64,000 nucleotides of DNA from Streptomyces sp. NBC_01431. Lineage in GTDB: Bacteria; Actinomycetota; Actinomycetes; Streptomycetales; Streptomycetaceae. Below the pieces are notes generated by a model, which saw only the letters and a list, made by a program, of their open reading frames with translations, had not been told where the DNA came from and searched no databases. Each line of letters begins with the position of its first letter. The stretch's first letter is position 1. The translations under genes were made by a program, and so were the position numbers. Below are positions 8,230 through 16,504 of this stretch, piece by piece. Where the stretch lies: positions 4,092,001 to 4,156,000 of the forward strand of contig NZ_CP109496.1 of NCBI RefSeq assembly GCF_036231355.1, written 5' to 3'.

Positions 8230-8547
8230 GTCTTCGGGGTCGTGAACCAGCGAGGCCCGGTCTTCTGTGGATGAATCCACCTCTGTGGACAACTCCGTAG
8301 CCTTCGCGGGGGACTCAGGGCCCCCTGCGAACGGCCTGCGGTCGCGCGACGAGGAAGCCGCACGGCCACGGCTGATGATTCCATGCAGCAGTGAGCGACG
8401 TTTCACGTGAAACACGATGCATCCGCGCCCACCGGAGTCCGTTACGACACTCCGAAATGCGTACGTATACCGCCTTTTATGGAGCATTGACGCGCTGGAG
8501 CCATGCGTGCGGAACAGGCCCCGCACGCTTGGCTCCGGGGCCTTGGC
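8230..8547 (-). promoter_or_regulatory. parAB upstream region with DnaA boxes and parS
   Basis: This 318-base gap should contain the parAB promoters. It holds a perfect DnaA box in reverse orientation (TGTGGACAA, 8284-8292), a one-mismatch box at 8266-8274 and the parS at 8400-8413. The parA frame remains open through most of it, so a longer ParA cannot be excluded. Confidence 0.6.
8400..8413. promoter_or_regulatory. parS: parS site upstream of parA
   Basis: Perfect GTTTCACGTGAAAC in the parAB promoter region, suggesting ParB may act on its own operon. Confidence 0.95.
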
Positions 8548-9273
8548 TCAGCGTCGGCGCCTGGTCCGGCTCGTTCGGGCGGCCTTGGCGCGCTTCGCGG
8601 CGAACCGCACACCACCGGGGCTCTCGCCGACCTCGACCCGTACGACCGTGGACAGCGGGTCCACGACACCCTGGCCGACCTGAAGAACTGTGGTCTCCAC
8701 CACACCGAGCTTGCTCAGCGCGGCGCGCGCGCCCACGATCTCCTCCTCGGCCGTATCGCCCTTGAGCGCCAGCATCTCGCCGTAGGGACGCAACAGCGGA
8801 ACACCCCAGCCGGCCAGCCGGTCGAGCGGTGCCACCGCGCGCGCCGTCACCACATGCACGGGCGGCACCTTGCCCAGCATCTCCTCGGCTCGTCCGCGCA
8901 CCACGGTCACGTGGTCGAGTCCCAGAAGCTCCACGACCTCCTGGAGGAAATTGGTGCGCCGCAGCAGCGGTTCAAGCAAAGTGATCTTCAGGTCAGGGCG
9001 CACCAGCGCCAGCGGGATGCCCGGCAGCCCCGCACCCGAGCCGACGTCGCAGACCGTGACGCCTTCCGGAACGACCTCGGAGAGCACCGCGCAGTTGAGC
9101 AGATGCCGCTCCCACAGACGCGGGACCTCACGTGGCCCGATCAGACCGCGCTTGACCCCCGCATCCGCGAGCAGCTCCGCATACCGCACGGCCTCCGGGA
9201 AGAACTCGCCGAAAACCGCCCGTGCCTCTTCCGGCGCCGGGGGAAGCTCCGCTGCTGCCTCTGCCTCCGTCAC
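8548..9273 (-). CDS. rsmG: 16S rRNA (guanine-N7)-methyltransferase RsmG (GidB)
   Basis: 241 residues from GTG 9273 (VTEAEAAAELPP), placed behind a GGGAAGGGACGG purine tract; an upstream in-frame ATG at 9309 is less likely. It methylates a guanine in the 530 loop of 16S rRNA (G527 in E. coli) using SAM; loss gives low-level streptomycin resistance. The SAM-binding motif VCDVGSGAGLPGIPLA lies near residue 77, with a WERHLLNCAVL segment before it. It is the last gene of the leftward rpmH-rnpA-yidD-yidC-jag-rsmG series. Confidence 0.95.
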   Translation of the reverse strand: MTEAEAAAELPPAPEEARAVFGEFFPEAVRYAELLADAGVKRGLIGPREVPRLWERHLLNCAVLSEVVPEGVTVCDVGSGAGLPGIPLALVRPDLKITLLEPLLRRTNFLQEVVELLGLDHVTVVRGRAEEMLGKVPPVHVVTARAVAPLDRLAGWGVPLLRPYGEMLALKGDTAEEEIVGARAALSKLGVVETTVLQVGQGVVDPLSTVVRVEVGESPGGVRFAAKRAKAARTSRTRRRR

Positions 9274-9340
9274 GGGGACCGTCCCTTCCCTACCTACGCA
9301 TGACCGCACTGTGGCGGCTGACTATCAGGCTGACAAAGAT

Positions 9341-9368
9341 CGGCCCCGCCTGCGAACAGACGGGGCCG
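9341..9368 (-). terminator. Hairpin between jag and rsmG
   Basis: 8-bp perfect stem CGGCCCCG / CGGGGCCG with a 12-base loop, 16 bases after the jag stop. It may attenuate read-through into rsmG. Confidence 0.5.
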
Positions 9369-9384
9369 ACACAACAAGGAACCC

Positions 9385-9897
9385 TCAGGCGGGCAGCACG
9401 ACGACGAAGCGCTGGGGCTCCTCGCCCTCGGACTCGCTGCGCAGCCCCGCGGCCGCGACCGCGTCGTGCACGACCTTGCGCTCGAACGGCGTCATGGGGT
9501 CCAGCTTCACCGGCGCACCGGTGCTCTTCACCTCGTCCGCCGCCTTGGCACCCAGCTCGGCGAGCTCCGTGCGCTTCTTGGCCCGGTAGCCCGCGATGTC
9601 CAGCATCAGCCGGCTGCGCTCCCCGGTCTCGCGGTGCACGGCGAGCCGCGTCAGCTCCTGGAGCGCCTCCAGCACCTCGCCGTCACGGCCCACGAGCTTC
9701 TGCAGTTCACGACTGTCGCTGTCGCTGATGATCGAGACCGCGGCCCGGTCCGCCTCGACGTCCATGTCGATGTCGCCGTCGAGATCGGCGATGTCGAGCA
9801 GGCCCTCGAGGTAATCGGCGGCGATCTCCCCTTCCTGCTCCAGGCGGGAGAGGGGGTCGACGCCCTCAGCGGCCGGGGAGGTGGTGCCTTCCGTCAC
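9385..9897 (-). CDS. jag: Jag/KhpB-like single-stranded nucleic-acid-binding protein
   Basis: 170 residues. It contains a type II KH segment (IISDSDSRELQKLVGRDGEV) and a C-terminal R3H domain with the diagnostic R-x3-H spacing at RKVVH in MTPFERKVVHDAV. The long N-terminal Jag_N domain of Firmicutes is missing and replaced by an acidic ~55-residue lead. It is probably an RNA-binding partner in the envelope/division network. It sits 14 bases after yidC. Confidence 0.9.
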   Translation of the reverse strand: MTEGTTSPAAEGVDPLSRLEQEGEIAADYLEGLLDIADLDGDIDMDVEADRAAVSIISDSDSRELQKLVGRDGEVLEALQELTRLAVHRETGERSRLMLDIAGYRAKKRTELAELGAKAADEVKSTGAPVKLDPMTPFERKVVHDAVAAAGLRSESEGEEPQRFVVVLPA

Positions 9898-9911
9898 GGA
9901 TGGACTCCTTC

Positions 9912-11204
9912 TTACTTCTTGGACGGGTGCTTGGGCCGCTGCTGACCCTTGCGCTGACCCGACTTGGCTCGTGCCTGGCCGGCGGTGGGCTTGCCCTGCT
10001 TCGGCTTGGCCTCCGGCTGGGGCTTCGCGTCCTGCGGTTCGGCCTTCTTCCCCTCGGACACCTCGTCCGTGGAGTCCGAGGCCTCGGAGTCCTTCGACAG
10101 CGAGGTCTTCGCCGCGTCGTCCTGCTGAGCCGCGGTGGCCTGGCGCTGGGCCTTGGTCTGCCGCTTGGGCTGCTGACGCCTGGGCGCCGCGCCGTCGACG
10201 TCGGCTGCGGCCGAGTCGCTCTTCACCACACCGCCGTCGGCCTGGGCCACGAAGCCCTGCTTGGACAGGCTGGTGACGAACTTGCGCTCGTTGTCGTTGC
10301 GGTCCGGGCCCTTGGCCACGATCGCCTGGACGACGGTCCGCCGCCGCTTGCCCCGTACCTCACCGTGCTGGGAGACGCTCTTGACCAGGCGCTCCAGGTA
10401 GTGCGCCTGAGCCTTGGAACCCGGCGTCGGGTTCTGGTTGATGACGTACATCTGCTGGCCCATGGTCCACACGTTGGTGGTCAGCCAGTAAACGAGGACA
10501 CCGACGGGGAAGTTGATGCCCATCACGGCGAACATGACGGGGAAGACGTACATCAGCATCTTCTGCTGCTGCATGAACGGCGTCTTGACCGAGAGGTCCA
10601 CGTTCTTCGTCATCAGCTGGCGCTGGGTGAAGAACTGCGAGGCCGACATCAGCACGATCATGATCGCGGTGACGACCCGGACATCGGTGATGGAGGCGCC
10701 GAGGGCCTCGACCTTGGCGGCGCTGTCCGTGAACTTCGCGGCCAACGGGGCACCGAGGATGTGGGCCTTCTGGGCGCTCTCGAGGAGCGGCTGGTTGATG
10801 ACGCCGATGGTCTTGCCGTTGGCGATACCCGAGAGCACGTGGTACAGCGCGAAGAAGAACGGCGACTGCGCGAGGATGGGAAGGCACGAGGAGAGCGGGT
10901 TGGTGCCCGTCTCCTTGTACAGCTTCATCATCTCTTCGGACTGTCGCTGCTTGTCGCTCTTGTAGCGCTCCTGGATCGCCTTCATCTTCGGCTGGAGCGC
11001 CTGCATGTTCCGGGTCGACTTGATCTGCTTCACGAAGAGCGGGATCAGGCAGATACGGATCAGCACCACGAGGGACACGATCGACAGGCCCCAGGCCCAG
11101 CCCGTGTCCGGCCCGAAGATCGCGCCGTACAAACTGTGGAACTGGACGATGACCCAGGAAACAGGCCAGGTGATAAAGCTGAACAGACTGGCAATCGTGT
11201 CCAC
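9912..11204 (-). CDS. yidC: Membrane protein insertase YidC/Oxa1
   Basis: 430 residues, short Gram-positive-type insertase. Five membrane segments are visible, with the conserved arginine of the hydrophilic groove in the first core helix (LVVLIRICLIPLF, ~45-57). A cytoplasmic coiled hairpin (residues ~64-90) follows. The C-terminal ~150 residues form a long lysine/glutamine-rich cytoplasmic tail, characteristic of actinobacteria and probably ribosome-contacting. Conserved genome neighbourhood rnpA-yidD-yidC-jag. Confidence 0.96.
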   Translation of the reverse strand: MDTIASLFSFITWPVSWVIVQFHSLYGAIFGPDTGWAWGLSIVSLVVLIRICLIPLFVKQIKSTRNMQALQPKMKAIQERYKSDKQRQSEEMMKLYKETGTNPLSSCLPILAQSPFFFALYHVLSGIANGKTIGVINQPLLESAQKAHILGAPLAAKFTDSAAKVEALGASITDVRVVTAIMIVLMSASQFFTQRQLMTKNVDLSVKTPFMQQQKMLMYVFPVMFAVMGINFPVGVLVYWLTTNVWTMGQQMYVINQNPTPGSKAQAHYLERLVKSVSQHGEVRGKRRRTVVQAIVAKGPDRNDNERKFVTSLSKQGFVAQADGGVVKSDSAAADVDGAAPRRQQPKRQTKAQRQATAAQQDDAAKTSLSKDSEASDSTDEVSEGKKAEPQDAKPQPEAKPKQGKPTAGQARAKSGQRKGQQRPKHPSKK

Positions 11205-11207
11205 TAA

Positions 11208-11537
11208 TCAGGCTCCTTGAACATTGGGCGGAGTCTCTGCGGCCGGGCTGGTCTCAGCGGCGGAGGTTCCGCCCTTCCTGCCGCGCCAGGCAGCGCGCAA
11301 CGCCTCGTGCCATCGAGGTCGTTTGCGCTCCGGTACGTAGTCCACGCCGCCCGGCGACCACGGATTGCACCGCAGGATGCGCCAGGCGGTCAGGGCTGTG
11401 CCTTTGACGGCGCCGTGCCGGTCGATCGCCGTATATCCATAGTGGGAACACGACGGGTAGTACCTGCAGACGGGCCCAAGAAGTGGGCTGATCGTCCACT
11501 GGTACAGCTTGATCAGGGCCAGCAGCGGGTACTTCAT
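11208..11537 (-). CDS. yidD: Membrane protein insertion efficiency factor YidD
   Basis: 109 residues with the family motifs LYQWTISPLLGPVCRYYPSC, HGAVKGTALTAWRILRCNPW and GGVDYVP. It is a small membrane-associated helper of YidC-dependent insertion. It overlaps the end of rnpA by four bases and ends four bases before yidC. Confidence 0.96.
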   Translation of the reverse strand: MKYPLLALIKLYQWTISPLLGPVCRYYPSCSHYGYTAIDRHGAVKGTALTAWRILRCNPWSPGGVDYVPERKRPRWHEALRAAWRGRKGGTSAAETSPAAETPPNVQGA

Positions 11538-11905
11538 CGCGCGCCCCCTCCCAGCAGCCGCGAAAGAGCGGCGTCCAGGTCTCGGGCCAGCTGTGCATGG
11601 TCGGCATCACCCGCACCGGGCAATGCCCGTACGACCACCAGGCTACCGGCGGGCAGCCGGCGAAGCCGATCACGCATCAGATGGCGAAGCCTGCGCTTCA
11701 CCAGGTTGCGGACGACCGCTACACCCACGGCCTTGCTGACAACGAAACCCGCACGCGTCGGGGGAGCGCTCTCCCCAGGCGCGTGCGGGTCCGTTGAACC
11801 GCTGCGTAGATGGACGACGAGGAGCGGGCGTCCGGCCCGGCGTCCTCGGCGTACCGCGGTCGCGAAGTCCTCGCGCCGCCTCAGCCGATTCTCGGTAGGC
11901 AGCAC
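11534..11905 (-). CDS. rnpA: Ribonuclease P protein component
   Basis: 123 residues. It assists the RNase P RNA in 5' maturation of tRNAs. The signature RNR-type helix is VVRNLVKRRLRHLMR near residues 61-75, with the usual N-terminal ENRLRRREDFATAVRRGRR. ATG 11905 lies 19 bases after rpmH, the universal rpmH-rnpA pair. Confidence 0.96.
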   Translation of the reverse strand: MLPTENRLRRREDFATAVRRGRRAGRPLLVVHLRSGSTDPHAPGESAPPTRAGFVVSKAVGVAVVRNLVKRRLRHLMRDRLRRLPAGSLVVVRALPGAGDADHAQLARDLDAALSRLLGGGAR

Positions 11906-11924
11906 GTCATGACCTGTTAGCTAA

Positions 11925-12062
11925 TTACGCGGACAGGCTTGCGCGACCCTTGCCACGGCGGTTCGCGAGAATCGCGCGGCCGGCGCGGGTACGCATCCGC
12001 AGGCGGAAGCCGTGGGTCTTGGCGCGGCGACGGTTGTTCGGCTGGAAGGTGCGCTTGCTCAC
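11925..12062 (-). CDS. rpmH: 50S ribosomal protein L34
   Basis: 45 residues from GTG 12062: begins MSKRTFQPNNRRRAKTHGFR and ends KGRASLSA. This is the full-length, very basic L34 signature. A CTGGAG ribosome site precedes the GTG. It is divergent from dnaA and shares the promoter interval with it. Confidence 0.97.
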   Translation of the reverse strand: MSKRTFQPNNRRRAKTHGFRLRMRTRAGRAILANRRGKGRASLSA

Positions 12063-12443
12063 TCGGGGGCTCCAGAAATGATTCGTTGGCGGCGGGACAT
12101 CGCCTGGCTGTCACCGTGCGCCCACGAGTAGCTCGCGTATACGCCCGTGTGCACCGCTTCACGACCACAGATCGTGATCTTTGCCCATCGGAGGCAGGCG
12201 GCAGCAGCCATCGACAACTCGACCTGGTTACGGTACGCGCGGCTACGCCATCCGGTCAAACCGGCGTCTCGTCGGGGCCCGGTATGCACAGGCTGTGGAC
12301 AACAACTTGAACCACGTCAGTGGGCCCGACTACCGTGGCTGAACTCCGAATCTTTTCCCGATGTGTCCTTGCCTGTCTGTCTATGCCATCCCATCCCGTC
12401 CCGAGAACCACACATTCGTGGGACCTGCGAGAGAGCGTGCCCT
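12063..12443. promoter_or_regulatory. Divergent rpmH/dnaA promoter region
   Basis: A 381-base gap between rpmH (leftward) and dnaA (rightward). It contains one perfect reverse DnaA box (TGTGGACAA, 12294-12302), about 140 bases before the dnaA start, as expected for DnaA autoregulation. I could not assign the -10/-35 boxes with confidence. No further gene is evident. Confidence 0.7.
12294..12302 (-). promoter_or_regulatory. DnaA box upstream of dnaA
   Basis: TGTGGACAA, reverse complement of the Streptomyces consensus TTGTCCACA. Likely autoregulatory. Confidence 0.8.
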
Positions 12444-14273
12444 GTGGCTGACGTACCTGCCGATCTTGCCGCAGTGTGGCCACGAGTGCTGGAGCATCTC
12501 CTCGGGGAGGGGCAGCAGGGCATCGAGCCCAAGGACAAGCAGTGGATCGAGCGCTGCCAGCCCCTCGCACTGGTGGCCGACACCGCACTGCTCGCCGTCC
12601 CCAACGAATGGGGCAAGCGCGTTCTGGAGGGCCGGCTCGCCCCGCTGATCAGCGAGACCCTCAGCCGCGAGTGCGGCCGCACCATCCGGATCGCGATCAC
12701 CGTCGACGACTCCGTGGGCGAGCCCGCGCCGCCGGTTCCGCAGCAGCCCCAGCAGCAGCGCTACCAGGACGACCCCTACGGCCACCGGCCCGCCGACGAC
12801 GGCCTGCCCACGGTGCGCCCCGCCTACCCCGGCGAGTACCAGCAGCGTCCCGAGCCCGGCGCCTGGCCGCGTGCCCAGGAAGACCTCTGGCAGCAGCCCC
12901 GGCTCGGCGGCTTCCAGGACCGCGAGCCGTCCGGCGAGCAGTGGCGCGAGCCCTATGGCAGCCCCCGCCCCCACCAGCCGCAGCACGACTACCGCTCGCC
13001 GCAGCCGCCGGAACGCCCCGAGCGGGGCCAGTACGACCAGGAGCGCGGCCAGTACGAACCGGAGCGCGCGCAGTACGAGCAGCCCAAGCCGCAGCCGTAC
13101 GAGCAGCAGCGCCACGAACGACACGATCGGACCGAGCGCCGGGAGCTGCCGGACGCGCAGCCCGCGCAGCGCGGCGGCTCGGGTCACCTGGCGCCGTCGC
13201 CGTCCGGCGGAGCATCCGCGCAGGGCGGTCCGGGCGAGCCGCACGCGCGGCTGAACCCGAAGTACCTCTTCGACACCTTCGTCATCGGCTCGTCGAACCG
13301 TTTCGCGCACGCCGCCGCGGTCGCGGTCGCCGAGGCGCCGGCCAAGGCCTACAACCCGCTGTTCATCTACGGGGAGTCGGGCCTGGGCAAGACCCATCTG
13401 CTGCACGCGATCGGGCACTACGCGCGCAGTCTGTATCCCGGCACGCGGGTGCGGTACGTGAGTTCCGAGGAGTTCACCAACGAGTTCATCAACTCGATCC
13501 GCGACGGCAAGGGCGACACCTTCCGCAAGCGCTACCGCGATGTGGACATCCTCCTGGTCGACGACATCCAGTTTCTGGCGAGCAAGGAGTCGACGCAGGA
13601 GGAGTTCTTCCACACCTTCAACACGCTCCACAACGCCAACAAGCAGATCGTGCTGTCCTCGGACCGGCCGCCCAAGCAGCTGATGACCCTGGAGGACCGG
13701 CTGAGGAACCGTTTCGAATGGGGCCTCACCACCGATGTGCAGCCGCCCGAACTGGAGACGCGGATCGCGATCCTGCGCAAGAAGGCGGTGCAGGAGCAGC
13801 TCAACGCGCCGCCGGAGGTGCTGGAGTTCATCGCGTCTCGGATCTCGCGGAACATCCGCGAACTGGAGGGCGCGCTGATCCGGGTCACGGCGTTCGCCTC
13901 GCTCAACCGGCAGCCGGTGGACCTGGGTCTGACCGAGATCGTGCTGAAGGACCTGATCCCCGGCGGCGAGGACTCGGCGCCGGAGATCACCGCGAGCGCC
14001 ATCATGGCGGCCACGGCCGACTACTTCGGTCTGACGGTGGAGGACCTCTGTGGATCCTCGCGCAGCCGGGTCCTGGTGACGGCTCGCCAGATCGCCATGT
14101 ACCTGTGCCGCGAGCTCACCGACCTCTCGCTGCCCAAGATCGGGGCCCAGTTCGGCGGCCGCGACCATACGACGGTGATGCACGCGGACCGCAAGATCCG
14201 CGCGCTGATGGCGGAGCGCCGCTCCATCTACAACCAGGTCACCGAGCTCACCAACCGGATCAAGAACGGCTGA
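12444..14273 (+). CDS. dnaA: Replication initiator protein DnaA
   Basis: 609 residues from GTG 12444; the open frame extends to 12147 but the known N-terminus (ADVPADLAAVWPRVLEHLL) fixes the start. Domain I is residues 1-85. Domain II is an unusually long Pro/Gln/Arg/Tyr-rich linker (~90-265), a Streptomyces trait. The AAA+ domain III has Walker A GESGLGKTH (~309) and Walker B ILLVDDIQF (~369). Domain IV carries the DNA-binding signature LSLPKIGAQFGGRDHTTVMH (~560-580). It binds and opens oriC, which lies directly downstream. Confidence 0.98.
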   Translation: MADVPADLAAVWPRVLEHLLGEGQQGIEPKDKQWIERCQPLALVADTALLAVPNEWGKRVLEGRLAPLISETLSRECGRTIRIAITVDDSVGEPAPPVPQQPQQQRYQDDPYGHRPADDGLPTVRPAYPGEYQQRPEPGAWPRAQEDLWQQPRLGGFQDREPSGEQWREPYGSPRPHQPQHDYRSPQPPERPERGQYDQERGQYEPERAQYEQPKPQPYEQQRHERHDRTERRELPDAQPAQRGGSGHLAPSPSGGASAQGGPGEPHARLNPKYLFDTFVIGSSNRFAHAAAVAVAEAPAKAYNPLFIYGESGLGKTHLLHAIGHYARSLYPGTRVRYVSSEEFTNEFINSIRDGKGDTFRKRYRDVDILLVDDIQFLASKESTQEEFFHTFNTLHNANKQIVLSSDRPPKQLMTLEDRLRNRFEWGLTTDVQPPELETRIAILRKKAVQEQLNAPPEVLEFIASRISRNIRELEGALIRVTAFASLNRQPVDLGLTEIVLKDLIPGGEDSAPEITASAIMAATADYFGLTVEDLCGSSRSRVLVTARQIAMYLCRELTDLSLPKIGAQFGGRDHTTVMHADRKIRALMAERRSIYNQVTELTNRIKNG

Positions 14274-14290
14274 CAGAGCCTCAGCGAACA

Positions 14291-14335
14291 CGCCGAAGGG
14301 CGCCCCGGGATCGATTCCCTGGGCGCCCTTCGGCG
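14291..14335 (+). terminator. dnaA terminator
   Basis: Perfect 15-bp inverted repeat (14291-14305 with 14321-14335), extended by an inner GGGA/TCCC pairing. It separates dnaA transcription from oriC. Confidence 0.85.
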
Positions 14336-14499
14336 TTCCGGGCCGCGGCCTGGGGCCTCTCAACCGTGTCCGGCCGACCCCGCCGCGAGCCCCTTCCAGG
14401 CCTCCGCGAGGGCCCCGGAAGCCTTCGGAAGGCCCGCGGAATCCGTGCGTACGAGTCCGAACGAAGCGTGTGTACGAGGCCGACGGAGCTCACAGTGTT

Positions 14500-15243
14500 C
14501 GAATACTGGCTGGTCAGAGACGGTTCTCCACAGATCTGGGGACTTTCTTCCGTCCACACCCTGGGGACCGCGAAGTTGTCCAGATTGCTTCCACAGGCGC
14601 AGCGGCTGATACTCCATCACCCCAGGTCAACACCCTGTGGATTTGTGGGCATCCTCGTTCCACAGGGTGTGGACGAATCCTCTGTCCACAGCCTGTGGGC
14701 GAAGTTGTCCACCGGCGGCCCACAGCTCTTGATCCGTTGTCCCCAGCTTGGTCCACGTTCTCCACACCTCTGTCCACTGTTCGGCAAGGAAACACCCGGG
14801 ATCACCGGACTGAGTGAAAGCCGTCACACGAAGGGGACGGGTTGGCCTGTGGGGAACCTGGGTAAAGCTGGGGACAGGCCTGGGGAGAAGTGGCCCCCTC
14901 CTGTGCATTGGTTGTGCAGAACTTTCGGGCGTCCACAGAAACCATGAGTTGTCCACCGGCTCCACCCACAGGGGCAGTGGACAAAAAACGCGGGATGACC
15001 TGCGCAAACGGGGTTATCCACGGTTTCCACAGGCCCTACTACTACTCCCACTCATAGTTAGCTCGGGATCTGCTTCGAAGTGGGGCCTGTGCACAACTCG
15101 CCGCCGGAGCTCCCACTGCGGCTCGACGCGACTTGACCCCGACGCGCACCGAGTGTCAGCGGCGTACGTCAGACTGGTCCCCGGCGATACAGCCGACGAC
15201 GAAAGCCAGCAGGGCGAGCCAGCAACAGCAGGAGGCGGTTCCG
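14500..15243. other. oriC: Chromosomal replication origin oriC
   Basis: Non-coding dnaA-dnaN interval. Boxes matching TTGTCCACA with at most two or three changes, forward: 14524-14532, 14550-14558, 14576-14584, 14587-14595, 14656-14664, 14682-14690, 14705-14713, 14737-14745, 14749-14757, 14758-14766, 14770-14778, 14929-14937, 14949-14957, 15014-15022, 15023-15031. Reverse: 14636-14644, 14668-14676, 14976-14984. The last forward boxes are followed by GGCC and the trinucleotide run CTACTACTACTC (15036-15047), matching a DnaA-trio unwinding element. 14336-14500 holds nothing clear, and 15050-15243 is the dnaN leader. Confidence 0.95.
15014..15047 (+). promoter_or_regulatory. Basal unwinding system: two DnaA boxes, GC patch, DnaA-trios
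   Basis: Boxes TTATCCACG (15014-15022) and GTTTCCACA (15023-15031), then GGCC (15032-15035), then CTACTACTACTC, whose lower strand reads 3'-GATGATGATGAG-5'. This is the architecture described in Bacillus subtilis for DnaA filament loading onto single strand. Confidence 0.85.
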
Positions 15244-16374
15244 GTGAAGATCCGGGTGGAGCGCGATGTACTCGCGGAGGCGGTGGCCTGGGTGGCCCGC
15301 AGCCTCCCGGCCCGTCCGCCCGCGCCCGTACTCGCGGGCCTTCTTCTGAAGGCGGAGGACGGCGCGCTCAGCTTCTCCAGCTTCGACTACGAGGTCTCGG
15401 CGCGGGTCTCAGTGGAGGCCGAGGTCGACGAGGACGGCACGGTGCTCGTCTCCGGCCGCCTGCTCGCCGACATCTGCCGCGCCCTCCCCAACCGCCCGGT
15501 GGAGATTTCCACCGACGGTGTACGGGCGACCGTGGTCTGCGGTTCCTCTCGCTTCACCCTCCACACCCTGCCTGTGGAGGAGTACCCGGCGCTGCCGCAG
15601 ATGCCGACGGCGACCGGCACCGTTCCCGGTGAGGTCTTCGCCTCCGCCGCCGCCCAGGTCGCCATCGCGGCCGGCCGCGACGACACGCTGCCGGTGCTGA
15701 CCGGTGTCCGCATCGAGATCGAGGGCGACACGGTCACCCTGGCCTCCACCGACCGCTACCGCTTCGCGGTCCGCGAGTTCCTGTGGAAGCCGGAGAACCC
15801 GGACGCCTCCGCGGTCGCCCTGGTGCCCGCCAAGACGCTCCTGGACACCGCCAAGGCGCTCACGAGCGGCGACACGGTCACTCTGGCGCTCTCGGGCTCC
15901 GGCGCCGGTGAGGGCCTGATCGGTTTCGAGGGCGCGGGCCGTCGCACGACCACCCGCCTCCTTGAGGGCGACCTGCCGAAGTACCGCACCCTGTTCCCCA
16001 CCGAGTTCAACTCGGTGGCGGTGATCGAGACCGCCCCCTTCGTCGAGGCCGTCAAGCGAGTGTCCCTGGTGGCTGAGCGCAACACCCCCGTGCGGCTCAG
16101 CTTCGAACAGGGCGTCCTCATCCTGGAGGCCGGTTCCAGCGACGACGCACAGGCTGTGGAAAGGGTCGACGCCAACTTGGAAGGCGACGACATCTCGATC
16201 GCCTTCAACCCGACCTTCCTGCTCGACGGCCTGAGCGCGATCGACTCCCCGGTCGCACAGCTCGCCTTCACCACCTCGACCAAGCCGGCGCTGCTCAGCG
16301 GCAAGCCCGCCGTGGACGCCGAGGCGGACGACGCGTACAAGTACCTGATCATGCCGGTCAGGCTGTCCGGCTGA
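15244..16374 (+). CDS. dnaN: DNA polymerase III sliding clamp (beta subunit)
   Basis: 376 residues from GTG 15244, chosen for the GCAGGAGGCGG ribosome site and the family N-terminus VKIRVERDVLAEAVAW; the frame is open upstream to 15133. The three repeated clamp domains are visible, the last ending in the conserved YLIMPVRL(SG). It is the processivity ring of replication and the binding platform for repair factors. It ends at a 15-bp hairpin. Confidence 0.98.
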   Translation: MKIRVERDVLAEAVAWVARSLPARPPAPVLAGLLLKAEDGALSFSSFDYEVSARVSVEAEVDEDGTVLVSGRLLADICRALPNRPVEISTDGVRATVVCGSSRFTLHTLPVEEYPALPQMPTATGTVPGEVFASAAAQVAIAAGRDDTLPVLTGVRIEIEGDTVTLASTDRYRFAVREFLWKPENPDASAVALVPAKTLLDTAKALTSGDTVTLALSGSGAGEGLIGFEGAGRRTTTRLLEGDLPKYRTLFPTEFNSVAVIETAPFVEAVKRVSLVAERNTPVRLSFEQGVLILEAGSSDDAQAVERVDANLEGDDISIAFNPTFLLDGLSAIDSPVAQLAFTTSTKPALLSGKPAVDAEADDAYKYLIMPVRLSG

Positions 16375-16384
16375 GTGGTTCGAG

Positions 16385-16416
16385 GACGTACACCCCGGGC
16401 ACCCGGGGTGTACGTC
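16385..16416 (+). terminator. dnaN terminator
   Basis: 15-bp inverted repeat 16385-16399 / 16402-16416 with a very short loop, 10 bases after the dnaN stop. Confidence 0.75.
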
Positions 16417-16504
16417 TGAGCGGCTGACCCCGCAGGTGTGTGGCCAGGCCCCGGCGTAGGCTCGGACGCGGGTACGAAACGCCACAACGTCAAAGGATCA
16501 TGTG

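Noticed and set aside
9900..11207. 435-residue open frame antisense to yidC on the plus strand
   Set aside because: It is the mirror of a high-GC gene: the yidC frame has clear family motifs, the antisense one only Leu/Arg/Gly-rich residues.
12381..14363. 660-residue antisense frame over dnaA
   Set aside because: Shadow frame of a gene with unmistakable AAA+ and DNA-binding motifs.
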